Shown piece after piece: positions 34,026 through 45,760 of a DNA stretch of 64,000 bases. The notes beneath the pieces were generated by a model that was given only the letters and a program-made list of their open reading frames with translations, made no database searches and was not told where the DNA came from. Source of the DNA: Acestrorhynchus altus (lineage: Eukaryota; Chordata; Actinopteri; Characiformes; Acestrorhynchidae); contig CM067515.1 of assembly GCA_034509495.1 (NCBI GenBank), forward strand, positions 13,979,881 through 14,043,880. Reading direction: 5' to 3'. Numbering within the stretch: the first letter of the stretch is position 1; the number at the start of each line of letters is the position of its first letter. The position numbers and the translations under genes are program-made.

Positions 34026-37000
34026 TTTGCTCAAACAGCAATATATATTTTGTATAGTTCGCATATAGATTAGAAATGCTGTAGATATGCTTCCCACTCT
34101 TTAAGCCGGTTTCTAGAATGTAGATTAAATTTAATATTACATAAAATACCTTACAAGGAAATCACTGAAAATCCTTTTTAACCCACAATTAGACTTATTC
34201 TGAGTCTGGGAAACTGACCCTTCATGTTCAGGAGGCCCAACTGTAGCTAATGTGAGGTGGAATGTCAAGAGGCCCACTAGAATTCCTTGAAAGCTAAGCA
34301 TGAATATTTTAGCGTAACTGAATGATTTTGTTTACTAATGCCTGCTGGATCAAGTGCAGACAGCACGTCCCTCCAGAGACCCTCCAGTTTTGAACATTTG
34401 GACATTTTGTATGTTTCTTATGTTACAGGGGCCCCTAACTATGACTAATGTGAGGTGGAATGTCAAGAGGCCCACTAGAATTCCTTGAAAGCCAAGCATG
34501 AATATTCTAGCGTAACTAAATGAGTTTGTTGACTAATGTTTGGCTGCAGGATCAAGTGCAAACAGCATGTCCATGTAGAGACCCTCCAGTTTTGAAGCGT
34601 TTGACATTGTGTCTGTTTCTCATGTTCCGGAGGTCCCTAAGTGGGCTAATGTCAGGTGGGATTTCTAGACCCACTAAACATTCCCGAAAGCCGAAGTGAG
34701 TATACTAGTTTGACTAATACTTGCCTTATGGTAAATGGTCAAAATGAATTCCCAGGGTCTTTCCTTCATAGGGTTTATTTGCCATTGTAAGGTCAGTATA
34801 TGATATTTCTCTGTTTTTATCCACCAAAACCAGAACTTATTTTACATGTCCATGTTGCAGCACTCAATACTTTAGTGCTGTGTGATTATGCATTTAACAC
34901 TGTTGTATGTAAATAACCTCTTTTCTGACTGCGTGCCCTACGCTAATGCTTTCATGGCACATTTTAGTTTGAATAATAATACAACATGTACCAAAGCAAA
35001 AGTCTCATAAACAGGTTTTCTGAACATGACAATTTCAGTGTTGGTCAGTTCTCTGCAGCAGTGTGATGCAATCAATAATAATAATAATGGGACCAATTTA
35101 AGAAATCAAGAAGACCCTACCCAGTATTAGTACAGCATTCCTGATAAATTGCTCTGTGAGTATATTGGGACCTCCTAACTTAGACAAAATGGCCACATTT
35201 TACAAAGGGTTTGTCTATTTTTAATAATAAATAATGTACTTTTATTGAGGTAAAAAAAAAAATTAACTCCAACTTTCAATTCATTACACTTTTTGTAAAA
35301 TTCTGTGAAAGTTTTCTCACCACCTGCTAGCTTTCCAGTTTGTTTCCACTTTGAAAAAAAGTCTGTATTCAGCCTTGGCGCTGTAAATGGGGAAAACTTT
35401 TTGTACACACAAGTAGAGATGGCAGAGAAACAGCCAGAGAGGAAAAGGTCCGACCATCAAAACTTTCTTTTGGTCTGGCAGCCAGTGTCATTACCTAGGG
35501 GTGGAATGAGCACTGAACTGAGGGGAGTGGTTGTGGTGTTGAATTCAAATACTAAGAGTTCAACAGTTGTTTTCTAGAATCATGCACATTTCCTTTAATA
35601 GCCAGTGTTCTTTTTTTCAGCTCTTGAAACTCACCCCTCTCACAACCTCTCCAATCATGCCAATCCAGTTGCCATTTTCATCCTTGGTCCCGTATTTATT
35701 GTCTTTCACCAGATGAACATTGTACTTGAAACCCAATTTACTGGCAAGTGCAGAGAGCAAGTCCATGCAGAATCCTTCCATTTCCGAACCTTTGGACATT
35801 GTGTATGGTTCTTGCTGTAGAGAAAGTCAGTTAGACAGTCAGTATTTGGCTTGGCTTGGCTCATCTATATCTGAACTAGATGGAAAATTGTGTACATATA
35901 AAAGTTTGCTCATTTTTTCCTTTAACAACTATTAAATCACATTCAAATCACTTCCTCAACTGTATCACCTACCTTAATGGTGGTCACCCTTAATGGGGGT
36001 GGTTCTAATAGACAAAACAAATACAAAAAAACCCCAAATCAGTCAATCATTCACAAATCATTCTTTGTTTGGTGTTTGACATTTACTTCTTTACTTTGGC
36101 AGAGGGAATATAGACCACTGGATTTCATTTTGTAGTCAGTGCCATGGGCATGTTTGGAATTCTGGCAATACCTGTTACTTTGAATGAATAGGATTTTTGG
36201 AAATCACCTGTGTTGTATTCCATGGTAAACAAAAGCATTCCAAACCTGATATGTATCTATAGCATACTATACCTGATACACCCTGAGTATCTTTGTCTCC
36301 TGTTACATCAGTGCTACAAGCATGCTGAAATTCCTGTATTCTGAAATGGGGTTGGCTAAAAACTAAACTTGAACACTTTGATATAACCTACTCAAAGTGA
36401 ACTCTACTACTGCCAAAGAAACCTTACCAACCTTTTTGATAAATCTTTGTTTGTTATTTGTTGTCTTATTGTATGAGATCTGTGTGAAGCAATGTTTACT
36501 AGTAACAAAATTCATTAAATAATCCCAGTCATTTGTGTCATACAAAAACCCAGTTTAGACCTTGAGTTCCTAATATGTATATAACACTGACTGAGTGAAA
36601 ACACTTTTTTAGTGGCCTGTGAAGCTAATGTATCTACCTAGAACATTGTAACTGCTTTCCAAAGATTATGCTGCGACGATGGCAGGGCAAATCTTGGTTT
36701 TGACTGTTCTAGGAAGTGTCCTTGAAAGTAGCCTGTATGTAAAAGCTCTTGCATGGAGGAACAACCTTTTAAGACATACATAGTGGCCAAGAAACCTGAC
36801 ATTGGGACAGGGTTACTGTCCAACACCATGTCCAACGTCAAGGAAAGATTAAGCCTAATTATTCATCATTTAAATAATCATACATTTCTGTAAAACTGCA
36901 CTGAGTTGTTAAGTCATAACAAAAAAGACTTGCTAATATGCAGGAATGAACTGGCCATCAGGACAATTGAGAGGGTGAAGGGGCCAGCTGGCTCCCACTC

Positions 37001-40000
37001 CTCAACGCTCCCTATATCCCCCAACAAACACAATTCCAGGGCTGTATTAACTTACTAGTCCAGCCCTGCTTATGTGGTTTCTGACAGTGTATGAATCATA
37101 TTACAATACACTGTTATCTATGGAAATGGACAAAATTATGTGTCCGTGCCTAAATTAGTCAGCTGTGGATTTGCCTGCAGACAGATTGTGGTTACATCAT
37201 TGGTATGTATTAAGCTAAATGTTAAATAATTAAGCATAATCTTTACTTAACTCAACATGGATTAATTCACTTTGAGGGACCCCCTTGAGGGATAAACCAA
37301 TTACCAAATCCTTAATTAGAAGCAAGGGGAACAATATGGCTTCACATGCATGATAGGCAAGACAAGAAAGGGACAGATAGAGCAAGAGAAAAACACAGTC
37401 TGTCTCAATCAGACAAGAAGCACAACTCTTGCAAGACATTCTTGGCAGTAAATGAAGCGTTTCATCCCACTGTGCAGAGCTTTGTACTCCTCTTCACACT
37501 GAGGCGAATATCCCTATGTTTACCAGGCAGAGACAATATCTCGGTTGTGCTGCCACTCTCTTTAGCTAGGTCCCAAGCTTCATGGCCACTAATCGTACTT
37601 TAAAAAAAAGGACATAGAAGGAGCCAAACAATAGGGCTGTTGTTGAGCTTCTGGTGTATCCTGAGTCCAAGTGAAAATGCTGGGAAAGTGTCCCGATTCT
37701 CTCCTTCAAGTAGTCCTTTAATGCTTATTTTTTTTTTAGGAAAGGGTTCCTTAAACTGCAATGGCCCATTTCTTTCACTCTCTGAAGTGCTGAACAAAAA
37801 TGTTAAAATGAAAATGCAGTTTGTTTTTTATCCTGTTTGATATAAATAACCCATGGATATTGTGGAAATGGCATTGCCTAATCTGCTTTAAATGGTCCAT
37901 ATCAAGAAAATATTTAAAAATATAAAAGTTTGATGTATTTCAGTGCAGTGATTTTTGAGAAATTCATTTTCAGCATTTTTGTGTGGGCAGGCAACTTTTT
38001 GAAAATGTTGACATCATGATGCAAGCACATAATTACAACTAACAACTGGGTTATGGCAGAAAAACTACAAAATGTTGCATTGCAAGGGCAGCTGGTACAT
38101 ATCAGATTTTAAGTGTGATGTTTCGGATGCTTGCTGTTTGAACAACACAGTGACAAAATCTCTGGTATTAGAACATGTGCTTAGCTTTGTGTTGCATTTA
38201 GGTCCATTTTAGGCACTATACTGTTCCTTGATGTATTTGACATCAGATTTTGTATAAGTGCTCCCTGAAGGACTTGCATGCTTTTGCAAGAATTTAAGGA
38301 CTGTTTTTGCCTTCCATTGTAGGAAGAGATTTTCAGACATCAACATTTGAATATGTTTGAACTGGGCCTAAGATACAAAAACATCCAGTTTAATTATTGA
38401 ATTAACTATTTGTGTGATCTCACAACATCTATTGCATTTGCATGAACAAAATGTTCAAATACACCCCCAGTTACAAATTAAATTGCGAATAATATTTTTT
38501 TCTGATTGGTCAATGCAAATGACAGTATAATTTTCAAGTTTTCAGCCATTGGAATATAAATCAAATTTTATTGAACAAACCTATAAAAATAACAACTCAA
38601 AACGCACTTTTATAAACTATGCACAATGGAGTTTCAAAAATTTTATAGATTATAATATAGTCAATTGCAATATTGAACTTGTGAGTTTTTGGACAATGTC
38701 TGCTTGAATTTCTTTACAGGATGTCAGAATAGCTTCCCAGAGCTGCTGTTTTGATTTGGCCTGCCTCCCACCCGCACAGATGTATTGCATGAGGGCACTC
38801 CAAAGGTTCTCAATAGGGTTGAGGTCAGGGGAGGATGGTGGCCTTTTATGTCCATAGCAGCCAATAACACATAGGTATTCTTTGCAGAATGGGATTTTGT
38901 CATGCATGAAGATGACTTTGCTATGGAGGTACAGTTCTACCAGTTTTCTCCCCATGATTCTGGCCCAAAATATGAACCTGGTATCTCCTTGCTGACATCA
39001 CAGTCTTACTGGGATATTGTGGCCATCCACCAACAATCCACTACTTCATCCATCTGGAACATCAAGGGTTGCGTCAGTAAACAAGACTGTGAAATTAGTC
39101 TTCATTTATGTCTGGGCCCACTTCAACTCTTTCTGCTTGTGAGCATTGGATAAGGAGTGCCAAATAGTTGGTTTATGCACAACAGCAAGTCTCTGGAAGA
39201 TCCTACACCTTGGGGTTTGTGGGACTCCAGGGGCACCAGCAGCTTCAAATATGTGTTTGCTGCTTTGTAATGGCATTTTATCAGCTGTTTTCTTAATTGT
39301 CTGAATTTGTCTGTCAGAAACCTTCCTCATTATATCTTTATCTGAATGAACTTGTCTGTGCTCTGAATCAGCCACAACTCTCTTCACAGTACAATAATCA
39401 AGCTTAGGTGTTGTGAAATATCCTTGCCTTCAAGGTATTGCAGTATTTGATACTTTTCAGCAGCAGAGAGATCCTTTTTCTTTCCCATATTGCTTGAAAC
39501 CTGTGTCCTGCTTATACGACAAAATAATTTGCAATTCAGTTTGAGATTTTGCTGTTTTTAAGAAATTGTTTTTAAATGGTATTTATTTCTCGGAAAACTG
39601 CCTGTGAAACTGACCAGCTTTCTTCTGAGACCATTACCATTACATTTTCATGTGACAATGTCATGTTCACTCCCTAGTGGCGTGCACCAGTTACTGTAGT
39701 GGCAAGCAGTAAAGAAAAGACTGGATAGAAGCTGTGTGCCTTAAAACTTAATTGCACATCTTTCAACCACATGTAAAGCTCCAAAGAGCAGATACATGTT
39801 TCAAAAGCTCTGCCTAACAATTGCATTTGTTCTGCTTCAGAGGCAGAGCTGCCTTCAGAACCATTTTGCATATATATATATATAAACCCCCATATATATG
39901 AACCCCCAATAGCACATCCTCCATCATTCCGAAGAGCTTTTTGAATCAGTCAGTGAGTCAGTCTGTTGAATGCTATTTTTTAACACTGGAACAAAGAAGA

Positions 40001-41717
40001 TGTTTCCAGAGTTCTGGGCTGTAGTGAAACTGTGGCGTGAGAGATTTTTTTTGAGGGTCGAAGGTCATAAAGCAGAGAAGTGTGAGAAATGTCATTCTTC
40101 CAGCAAGTTCTTCCTGAACATGGTTGTTGTCCCTGCAGGGGTTCGTCAGAAGTCAGACAGTGGCACTGACATTTATCATCTTTTTTTTTTAATGATTAAA
40201 ATCTTACATGCCATCTGAACCACAAGCATGTCATGGCATGTCCTGCACTTCTGACTGCTTGCTTAGCAATCACTAATTGATTACTCACAGTCATTGTTGG
40301 GGTTGTCAGTGTCTTTTTGTGCTTTAAATGCAGACAGCTCCAAGCCAAAGGGATTGCTCAGATGCAACGCCAGAAAGATGCTGTGGCCAGTGACTGAGTC
40401 AGTCAGCCTGGCACTGCCCCTTCCTATGTCCTGCTGGAAATCTTATATTGAGTGCCTAGAAGAAAGCCAAAGTGGCAAGCCGAGATGTTCTTGACCCAAC
40501 CCATCAAAAGTGTGGGAACTTTACTTTTCTCAGAGCTGTATAGAACTTGATTATGCAAAAAAAACAACAACAAAAAACAACAAAAAAAACCCTCAGAATT
40601 TGAGAGGATTTTCCAGGAGACAAAAATTAAATAATAAAAAAAGTAACTATTGGCATTGTTTAAACACTAAAAATACATTTATTTATATTTCATTTATTAT
40701 TTACATAATTTGAATTTTAGATTGAATTTATATTCATATTTCGTGACCAGGAAATGTATATTTCCATAACATGCTCAACGTTTTCTTTACAAATTACCAG
40801 TAAGTATTGAGAAACAAAGTAACTGCATTACCATCTATTTATTTAACTTTTTTCAGCAAATCAAATAAAATTAAATTAACATGTAATGTAATTAAGTATA
40901 CTTTATCAGATATTTGTCATTTTTAAAAAAATTAATACAGTTACTACCATTTCACTGGACAACAAAGATTTTGCCTCCTGAATACTTTTTGGTCCATCAT
41001 ATGTATTTTGAGGTGCTGATCATGAAAATTCCATCACAATTTTCCTGTCACAGTATCATGAATGACAAGCAACTAAATGACAAGCAGCTGCTGGTGTGAC
41101 CTGAGAAAATCAACTGGAAGTCATTCAGAGATGTTGCAGAAAATATTCTTGGCAACTATCAAGCACCAAAATATTGCAAACTTGTTGACGATCCAATTTG
41201 AGCTTACTTCATTGCTTAACTTCATTGAAAATTCATTTTCTGCTTGCACATCACTGGACACTAACACAGATGCACCAGATGTGAAATGCAAACAAAAATC
41301 AGCAGCAAAACATTTTCAGATCAGTTTAAAAAATTCTATGGATTTCAAGGAAGCAACATTTCTGGGAAGATTTAAGTGCACCACATGAGTGGTTACTTTA
41401 CACAATATAAATGAAGTGACTGCAGCCCCATCACTTCTGGGGTAGATGAACTATGTTTTATTCCCTAAAAAAACTTTACATGGCTGTTTCTTTAGGACAC
41501 CATTCTTGTAAATGAGATGTGAGTGTGTGAATAATAGTGTAAAGGTTCTAGATAGAAGCTTAGATAAAAGGGTTTTTACAGCTTCATACATACTGTATAT
41601 ATTGAAAGAGTGAATATGCTAAGTATTACCACGTTTGATTATGGTTAGAAAGTTACCTGCAGTGCAGATGCCAGCTATCAGTGTTGCAGTGAGCACGAGA
41701 AGCCCCAGTGACGCCAT
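27821..41717 (-). CDS. Kainate-binding-protein-type ionotropic glutamate receptor (9 coding exons, complete)
   Basis: The gene encodes a short glutamate-receptor subunit of the kainate-binding-protein group of lower vertebrates, a plasma-membrane protein that binds kainate or glutamate; whether it conducts ions is doubtful in this group. Exons in transcript order: 41717-41657, 36004-35973, 35814-35635, 33916-33690, 33422-33325, 32138-31921, 30710-30491, 28483-28239, 27919-27821. Phases agree and the sum is 1,380 nt (459 aa). Residues 1-20 form a signal peptide, and S1 follows immediately (EPPPLRVTTIKQEPYTM), so the 400-residue amino-terminal domain of AMPA/kainate subunits is absent, as usual in this group. 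Arg106 (LTLTAVREAAVDL) is the expected ligand-carboxylate binder and Glu313 (FIGESVSLD) the S2 acidic contact. M1 is about 147-166, the pore loop 187-200 (HSFWYTVGAITLQG), M3 212-236 and M4 396-416. The M3 gate reads ACYFANLSFW instead of SYTANLAAF, a drift also known in bird kainate-binding protein. The exact orthologue name is unknown to me. Confidence 0.93.
28600..29625 (+). mobile_element. Tc1-like transposon, 3'-truncated
   Basis: The start 'tacagtgcatccagaaagta' is the usual terminus of a widespread fish Tc1 family. ORF pieces at 28,991-29,200 (helix-turn-helix part, RSKELSVDLRDKIWRRVQ) and 29,197-29,550 (VTLTELQCCSVERGEPSRRT, LNAKRHVWRKPGTVHCLA) lie in different frames. It stops near 29,625, before the D-N and D34E blocks, so it is dead. 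It lies in the intron between receptor exons 7 and 8, antisense. Confidence 0.85.
29672..29835 (+). mobile_element. 3' part of tRNA-derived SINE with (GT)n
   Basis: 'tgttcactgccccctattgt' then 'gaattcactagtgtgtgtg' and 'gatgagttaaatgcagac' match the 3' body of the SINE at 18,950. The internal GT stretch has expanded to about 40 bp. Confidence 0.65.
31261..31287. repeat. (AT)n microsatellite
   Basis: Thirteen uninterrupted AT units lie in the receptor intron between exons 6 and 7. Confidence 0.9.
33325..33422 (-). CDS. Glutamate receptor exon 5: pore loop
   Basis: TTTTATGAAG|GATTAGCCC to CTGCAAG|GTAGC, 98 nt, encodes SPSEWDQTQAEENQFTLSHS followed by FWYTVGAITLQ. It is the M1-M2 linker and pore loop. 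The acceptor has a poor pyrimidine tract because a (GT)44 array occupies the intron from about 34 nt upstream. The exon is not visible as an ORF of its own and was recovered from phase and homology. Confidence 0.9.
33456..33544 (-). repeat. (CA)44 array; GU in the receptor transcript
   Basis: About 89 bp of pure CA on the plus strand. In the receptor pre-mRNA it is a GU array ending about 34 nt before the exon 5 acceptor, with only degenerate UGUGUCU units in between. Confidence 0.97.
33690..33916 (-). CDS. Glutamate receptor exon 4: end of S1 and M1 helix
   Basis: The exon follows GTTCCCATTAG and runs EADLAVASLTLTAVREAAVD to CIYLVA plus two bases of Arg167. It includes the agonist-binding Arg106 and transmembrane helix M1 (MWMGILVAYLLTSFCIYLVA). 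Its acceptor lies about 10 nt from a roughly 98-bp GT array in the transcript. Skipping the exon (227 nt) would shift the frame. Confidence 0.93.
33926..34023 (-). repeat. (CA)n array; GU in the receptor transcript
   Basis: About 98 bp of CA with two single-base interruptions, ending about 10 nt before receptor exon 4 in transcript sense. It is the second GU array at consecutive acceptors. Confidence 0.97.
34215..34720. repeat. About 200-bp tandem repeat, 2.5 units
   Basis: 'tgaggtggaatgtcaagagg' recurs at 34,252 and 34,450, with a degenerate copy at 34,651; the following 'agaccctccagttttgaa' recurs likewise. The period is near 200 bp. It is in the receptor intron between exons 3 and 4. No ORF is conserved between units. 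Confidence 0.9.
35973..36004 (-). CDS. Glutamate receptor exon 2, 32-nt microexon
   Basis: TCTATTAG|AACCACCCCC...ATTAAG|GTAGGT encodes EPPPLRVTTIK, the first strand of the S1 ligand-binding lobe. It was found by reading between the signal exon and the S1 exon; the two phases (1 in, 0 out) fit exactly. Confidence 0.85.
38600..39500 (-). mobile_element. mariner/Tc1-like relic
   Basis: Minus-strand fragments give an N-terminal helical part with RRVVADSEHRQ-like and IFEAAGAPGVPQTPRCRIFQ blocks (39,106-39,490), then, in another frame, PPSSPDLNPIENLWSALMQY (about 38,800-38,830), the typical end of the catalytic domain. The parts between are scrambled. It lies in the long receptor intron 1, same strand as the gene. 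Confidence 0.8.
41657..41717 (-). CDS. Glutamate receptor exon 1, signal peptide
   Basis: The exon reads MASLGLLVLTATLIAGICTA and ends CTGCAG|GTAACT with one base of the next Glu codon. It is a typical hydrophobic secretion signal, with cleavage expected just before EPPPLRV. An intron of 5.65 kb follows, holding a mariner relic at 38.6-39.5 kb. Confidence 0.88.
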
Positions 41718-41989
41718 CCTACTGTATTCCACCAAGTGTGAGGCAGCGTGCTTCAAAATCAGTGATAAACATGTTGGAAACAAATCAGGAATAAAAAGGC
41801 TTGAAGAAAACAACAAGACTAATGAGCAAAAACAAAAGTGCTAGAGTTCATTACCCCTATATTATCCCTCTCCACAAACAAGGATTGTATTCTTCTTAGA
41901 ATAAAAATTCCTTTTTAGTGTACAGATGTAAGTGCAGTTGGCATCAAATTCATGAGGAAATAAGATCAAACATTACATGCCAAACTTAC

Positions 41990-42030
41990 CCTGGTCTGGT
42001 GTCTAATTTCTTTCCACTGTACAGGCTCTC
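41990..42030 (-). other. Possible non-coding 5' exon of the receptor gene
   Basis: The minus strand has ACCAGG|GTAAGT with the donor at 41,989, preceded about 50-60 bases upstream by a TTTATATG element (42,051-42,044). Together they look like a core promoter with a short first exon, 270 bp upstream of the ATG. This is inference from motifs only. Confidence 0.3.
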
Positions 42031-42615
42031 AGAAGCCCCCTAACATATAAAGCATGTACATACTCTCCAGTGACAGAAAGTAGCCAATCAGAAAAAGTGG
42101 GAAGTTCTAGAAAGTGGAGGGGAAAAGGGGAAGGGATTGTGACCGTGGCAAATCCCCAAGAATTTATGGGAAGGCAAAGTGAATGTAGAAGAGTGAGAAG
42201 TTGGACACTCTGAAAAACAAGCATGTGCTTTTCTAACCAACAGATTAACAAAGCCTGGGAGGCTTAAGAGGTGGTGTTGAAACAGTAGTAAAATGAGAAA
42301 AACAGTGCATTTTAATGGAGAATATGCTTTACGCAAACAGCATGTTTTTGTTTAATATCCTGCGTACTAGGTTGTACATACTATGATTTATATCTTCTCA
42401 TGCAAGGCCCAATATAGACATGAATATGGTGCAAAGCTGGAGCACAAGTTCTAATAAAAACAGATTATCTCACAACACCAGGCCTGCAGAGCTTGAAATA
42501 TGACAGGCAGCTCATTTCTTCCAGGAAAAAGGAGCAAGATACAAATTCAAAATTCTAATTATCTCAGCATATCAAACAGTCCTTTCTATATTGAAATTCT
42601 GACTTCTCACAGCTA

Positions 42616-42616
<1 letters not shown>

Positions 42617-42660
<44 letters not shown>

Positions 42661-42661
42661 A
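42617..42661 (+). repeat. (CAA)n microsatellite
   Basis: About 15 CAA/ACA units without interruption, upstream of the receptor gene. Confidence 0.95.
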
Positions 42662-42726
42662 CATTATTTCATCTTTACCCGAAATGAAACATCTTGATTG
42701 GGTTCTCCCAAAGGTCAAGTAGGTGA

Positions 42727-43106
42727 TTCTGTAGAATGGGGATGAGGAGACAGGGCAGGTTCATTGGTATAGGTGTATGGTGATAAGGTGGCAAGGCTGG
42801 TTCATTATTATAGAGGCATTGTGATGAGGTGGCAGGGATGTTCATTGAAATAGGGGTTTGAGGATGAGGAGACATGGCTGGTCCATTGATATAGATGTGT
42901 GGGGATGAAAAGGCAGGACTGGTTCATTGGTATAGGGGTACAGGGATGAGGAGACAGGGCTGGTTCATTGTTAAAGGGGTATGAAGATGAGGAGACAGAG
43001 AATGGCTCATTGGTATAGGGGTACAGGGATGAGGAGACGGGGCTGGTTCATTGTTACAGGGGTATGAAGATGAGGAGACAGAGAATGGTTCATTGGTATA
43101 GGGGTT
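42727..43106 (+). repeat. 41-42-bp minisatellite, about nine units
   Basis: The unit runs approximately 'ttcattggtatagggg' + 'tacagggatgaggagacagg' + 'gctgg'. Rightmost units alternate 'gacagggctgg' with 'gacagagaatgg', giving a two-unit higher-order period of about 83 bp. It lies about 1 kb upstream of the receptor start codon. Confidence 0.92.
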
Positions 43107-44399
43107 TGGGATTTTTGATCAGCAAATTTCCGCTTTGAAAAAAAAAATACAAATAAGCCACTAAACCAAACCTTTAAAGTGTCTGTGGCTGTTAATGATC
43201 CAATCTGCAACATTTCAATTAACCAATGCATAGAAACCCACCTGTAGAAAACCCACCCTACAAAATAAATAAATAAAATGACCTGCAAAACAGAACATTT
43301 TCAAGCATTTAATTCCCGTAGGTTTCATCAATATTGTAAAGACCTTTCTGTTTTTTTTCCCATGTCAGTTGGGTCAAAACCTCTTTTATTTCTTTCTTCT
43401 GCTAACAGTGCCACCTTCCAAGCTAGCCCCAAACAAACCATGGGTTTGTGTGGAAACTGTACCTGGTTTCACTACTAAGTCTACTATATGTAAAATTCAG
43501 AAACAGCACTATTATGAAATATATATGATTTTGGAATCTTCGCTATGCCTGTGAGCTCATTGCTGTGTAACTGCAGATGATGTTACATACATCCTCAGAG
43601 ACATTGTGCACAAATCTTCAAACCAAGCATTGAATTATGGGTACTCTACACCTGAAAGTGTACATCACTTAACATTATGGTGCTTTGTGAGATTGTTACA
43701 GTGAAATTTCACTTCAGCACTATGTTTTTGGTGGAAAATGGTGGAACCTCAATTAGTACACAACAGTGACACAGATTCAGAGGGCCTGGGCTTCCAGGGC
43801 AAAACAAATGATCGGATGTAACATCGATTGATTTACTTTTATCAGTATTTCAAAAAGTATAACAAAAACTTGCTCAGCCTTTCTCATGAAAATTATCTTC
43901 TGACATATTTCAACAGACGAGTAAGCGAGAAACAAATCTCTTCCTCATCCTTTACAACTGTTTCGTCAATAGTAAAGGCAAAGGTTCTAAATTGTATCAT
44001 AACAAGTAAAGGAACTCTACATTCATCATTTTTTTGCCTGGTTGAATGGTTCTTCATATATGTGGAAACTCCCTTTAATGGATGTTGTGATCAATAAATT
44101 ATACTGTATATCCCTAAAAAGGGTCCTCCTTTTCTTACAAGTCAAAGAACTTGGTGGGAATGAGCTTCTATAGATTTGAAGTAGTGTAGTACATGTAAAA
44201 TGTAGTACCTGGAATCTACAACTATTAAGCCAAACCACAGTAAGCCACGGTTTGCCTGCACACGTTTGTGTACTTTCTATTGGGCTTAACTGAAGGACAT
44301 AAAATAAATTTACTGCACTTCACAGCAGTAACCTCTCCTTAGAGACAGGCAAGTATACAGGCCCTGAAGACTGAAGCTGAAGAAAATTGCCTTGATAAA

Positions 44400-44585
44400 C
44401 ACGATCCCAAAAGGCGAGCCACGGCGCCTCTTGAATGTTAACGAAGCACACTTTTGTATGAGTGACAAGAGCCTACAATCTCTGTCACTCACAGGGCCGT
44501 GGAAGTCTCAGGACAGTCGCGGGCCCGTAGAAGAGCCCCGGCCCCTCGACAGCAACCGTTGCCATGATGACTGGTGACTGAGGCA
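44400..44585. promoter_or_regulatory. Isolated GC-rich patch of unknown role
   Basis: A short patch with 'cggcgcctcttgaatg', 'agtcgcgggcccgtagaaga' and 'gccccggcccctcgacagca' stands in AT-rich DNA, with 'gttgccatgatgac' resembling an RFX half-site at its right end. Minor ORFs of 60 codons on either strand show no recognisable protein. It could be an enhancer, a non-coding exon or GC-rich repeat debris. Confidence 0.3.
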
Positions 44586-44949
44586 TGCCTGGCCTTTTGT
44601 CCTACATGCCAGTCATAACCAAAGATGAATCTTTCAAGGCATTTTACAACCAGCATGCACGAAGAGGCCAAGTGTGCAGATCAATGAGCTAATACTTCAG
44701 ACAACACAGTGCATGACAGCAGCCACATTAGGTCAAAACTGGCAGCCGGAACTTTGTAAAGACCGAACAGAGGGGCTTTTTATTGGTTGTTTGGAGATGT
44801 AATTGGCCATCAAGTGTGGGGCAAGGCTTTATTCAGTGACATTTTTTCCCAACAGGGGTTTCTGTGCAGTGTCGGAGAGGTTGAGCAGGGAGGGACTGGA
44901 GCAAAGGAGTCCACTCAAAAGAGACTCAAAAGAGGACATAATAGCTCTA

Positions 44950-45115
44950 AGAGGGCAATGCTGAATGAATTGGAGCTTTTGGCCTTATCCAGAGAAGCTA
45001 TCATGTTACAGAGGTACGCAAATATGCAAATATAGTATTAGGAGTCTTGCTCAAGAACCCCTTTATTGGTGTAGTGTGCTTGTCCAGCCTAGGAATCAAA
45101 CCTTAGTTTGATCAA
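44950..45115 (-). mobile_element. SINE remnant
   Basis: On the minus strand, 'ggtttgattcctaggctgg' (B-box-like), 'ttcttgagcaaga' and 'agcttctctggataaggc' follow the plan of tRNA-headed fish SINEs that end in a 'cgctctggataagagcgtct'-like block. The copy is old and uncertain. Confidence 0.4.
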
Positions 45116-45156
45116 TGGAAAGGTGTTTTAAATATATATAGGTGTAATAGGTGATT

Positions 45157-45157
45157 A

Positions 45158-45242
<85 letters not shown>
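45157..45242 (+). repeat. Compound (TA)n(GA)n microsatellite
   Basis: About 30 TA units run directly into about 12 GA units. Confidence 0.95.
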
Positions 45243-45251
<9 letters not shown>

Positions 45252-45296
45252 AAACATAGAGGGGAAGGAGAGTTTTTGACTACTAGTCTCTAAATC

Positions 45297-45452
45297 AGGG
45301 GTGGGTAATGGGGTCCAGGGTCCAGCACAGTTTGCTGATTTCCCTGCTTTGCCAGACCTACCAAGCTTGGCAATGAACAGGTGAGTTGAATCAGGTGTGT
45401 TGGAGCAGGAAACCAGAAAACTGTGGACTCTAGGACCGGAAGTGCCCACCCT
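45297..45452. mobile_element. Short hAT-type MITE
   Basis: 'caggggtgggtaat' on the left pairs with 'gtgcccacccttgctc' on the right as imperfect inverted ends. The inside holds 'gttgaatcaggtgtgttgga', typical of this very common fish MITE. Confidence 0.65.
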
Positions 45453-45754
45453 TGCTCCAGGTAAATATACTCTTACAATAAAAAGAAATGGTTATGAAAC
45501 TGTTATGAGGAGGAGCACCTACAATTCTATCTTTTTAATCATTTGTTTTTGTTAGTATGAATACTCTAGAAAGAGTTTTTGTACTGATTATTAAAAAAGA
45601 ATAAAAGAAGTCACATACACATATACTAACTATATACATTATATACTATATACATATAAGCGTTATCTTAAAAATTCTCTCAGACTCTTGCAAAGTTACC
45701 AGGTTGGACAGTGCAAACATTACAATACAAAGTCAGAGATGTGCTCTGTAGAAA

Positions 45755-45760
45755 TTTATT
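45755..45760 (-). terminator. Candidate poly(A) signal of plch2
   Basis: Plus-strand 'tttatt' gives AATAAA on the minus strand 1.37 kb after the plch2 stop. No exact minus-strand AATAAA was noticed between it and the stop. Confidence 0.35.

Noticed and set aside
42700..43120. CRISPR-like array
   Set aside because: Units are adjacent 41-42-bp near-identical copies with no unique spacers, in a vertebrate genome; it is a minisatellite.
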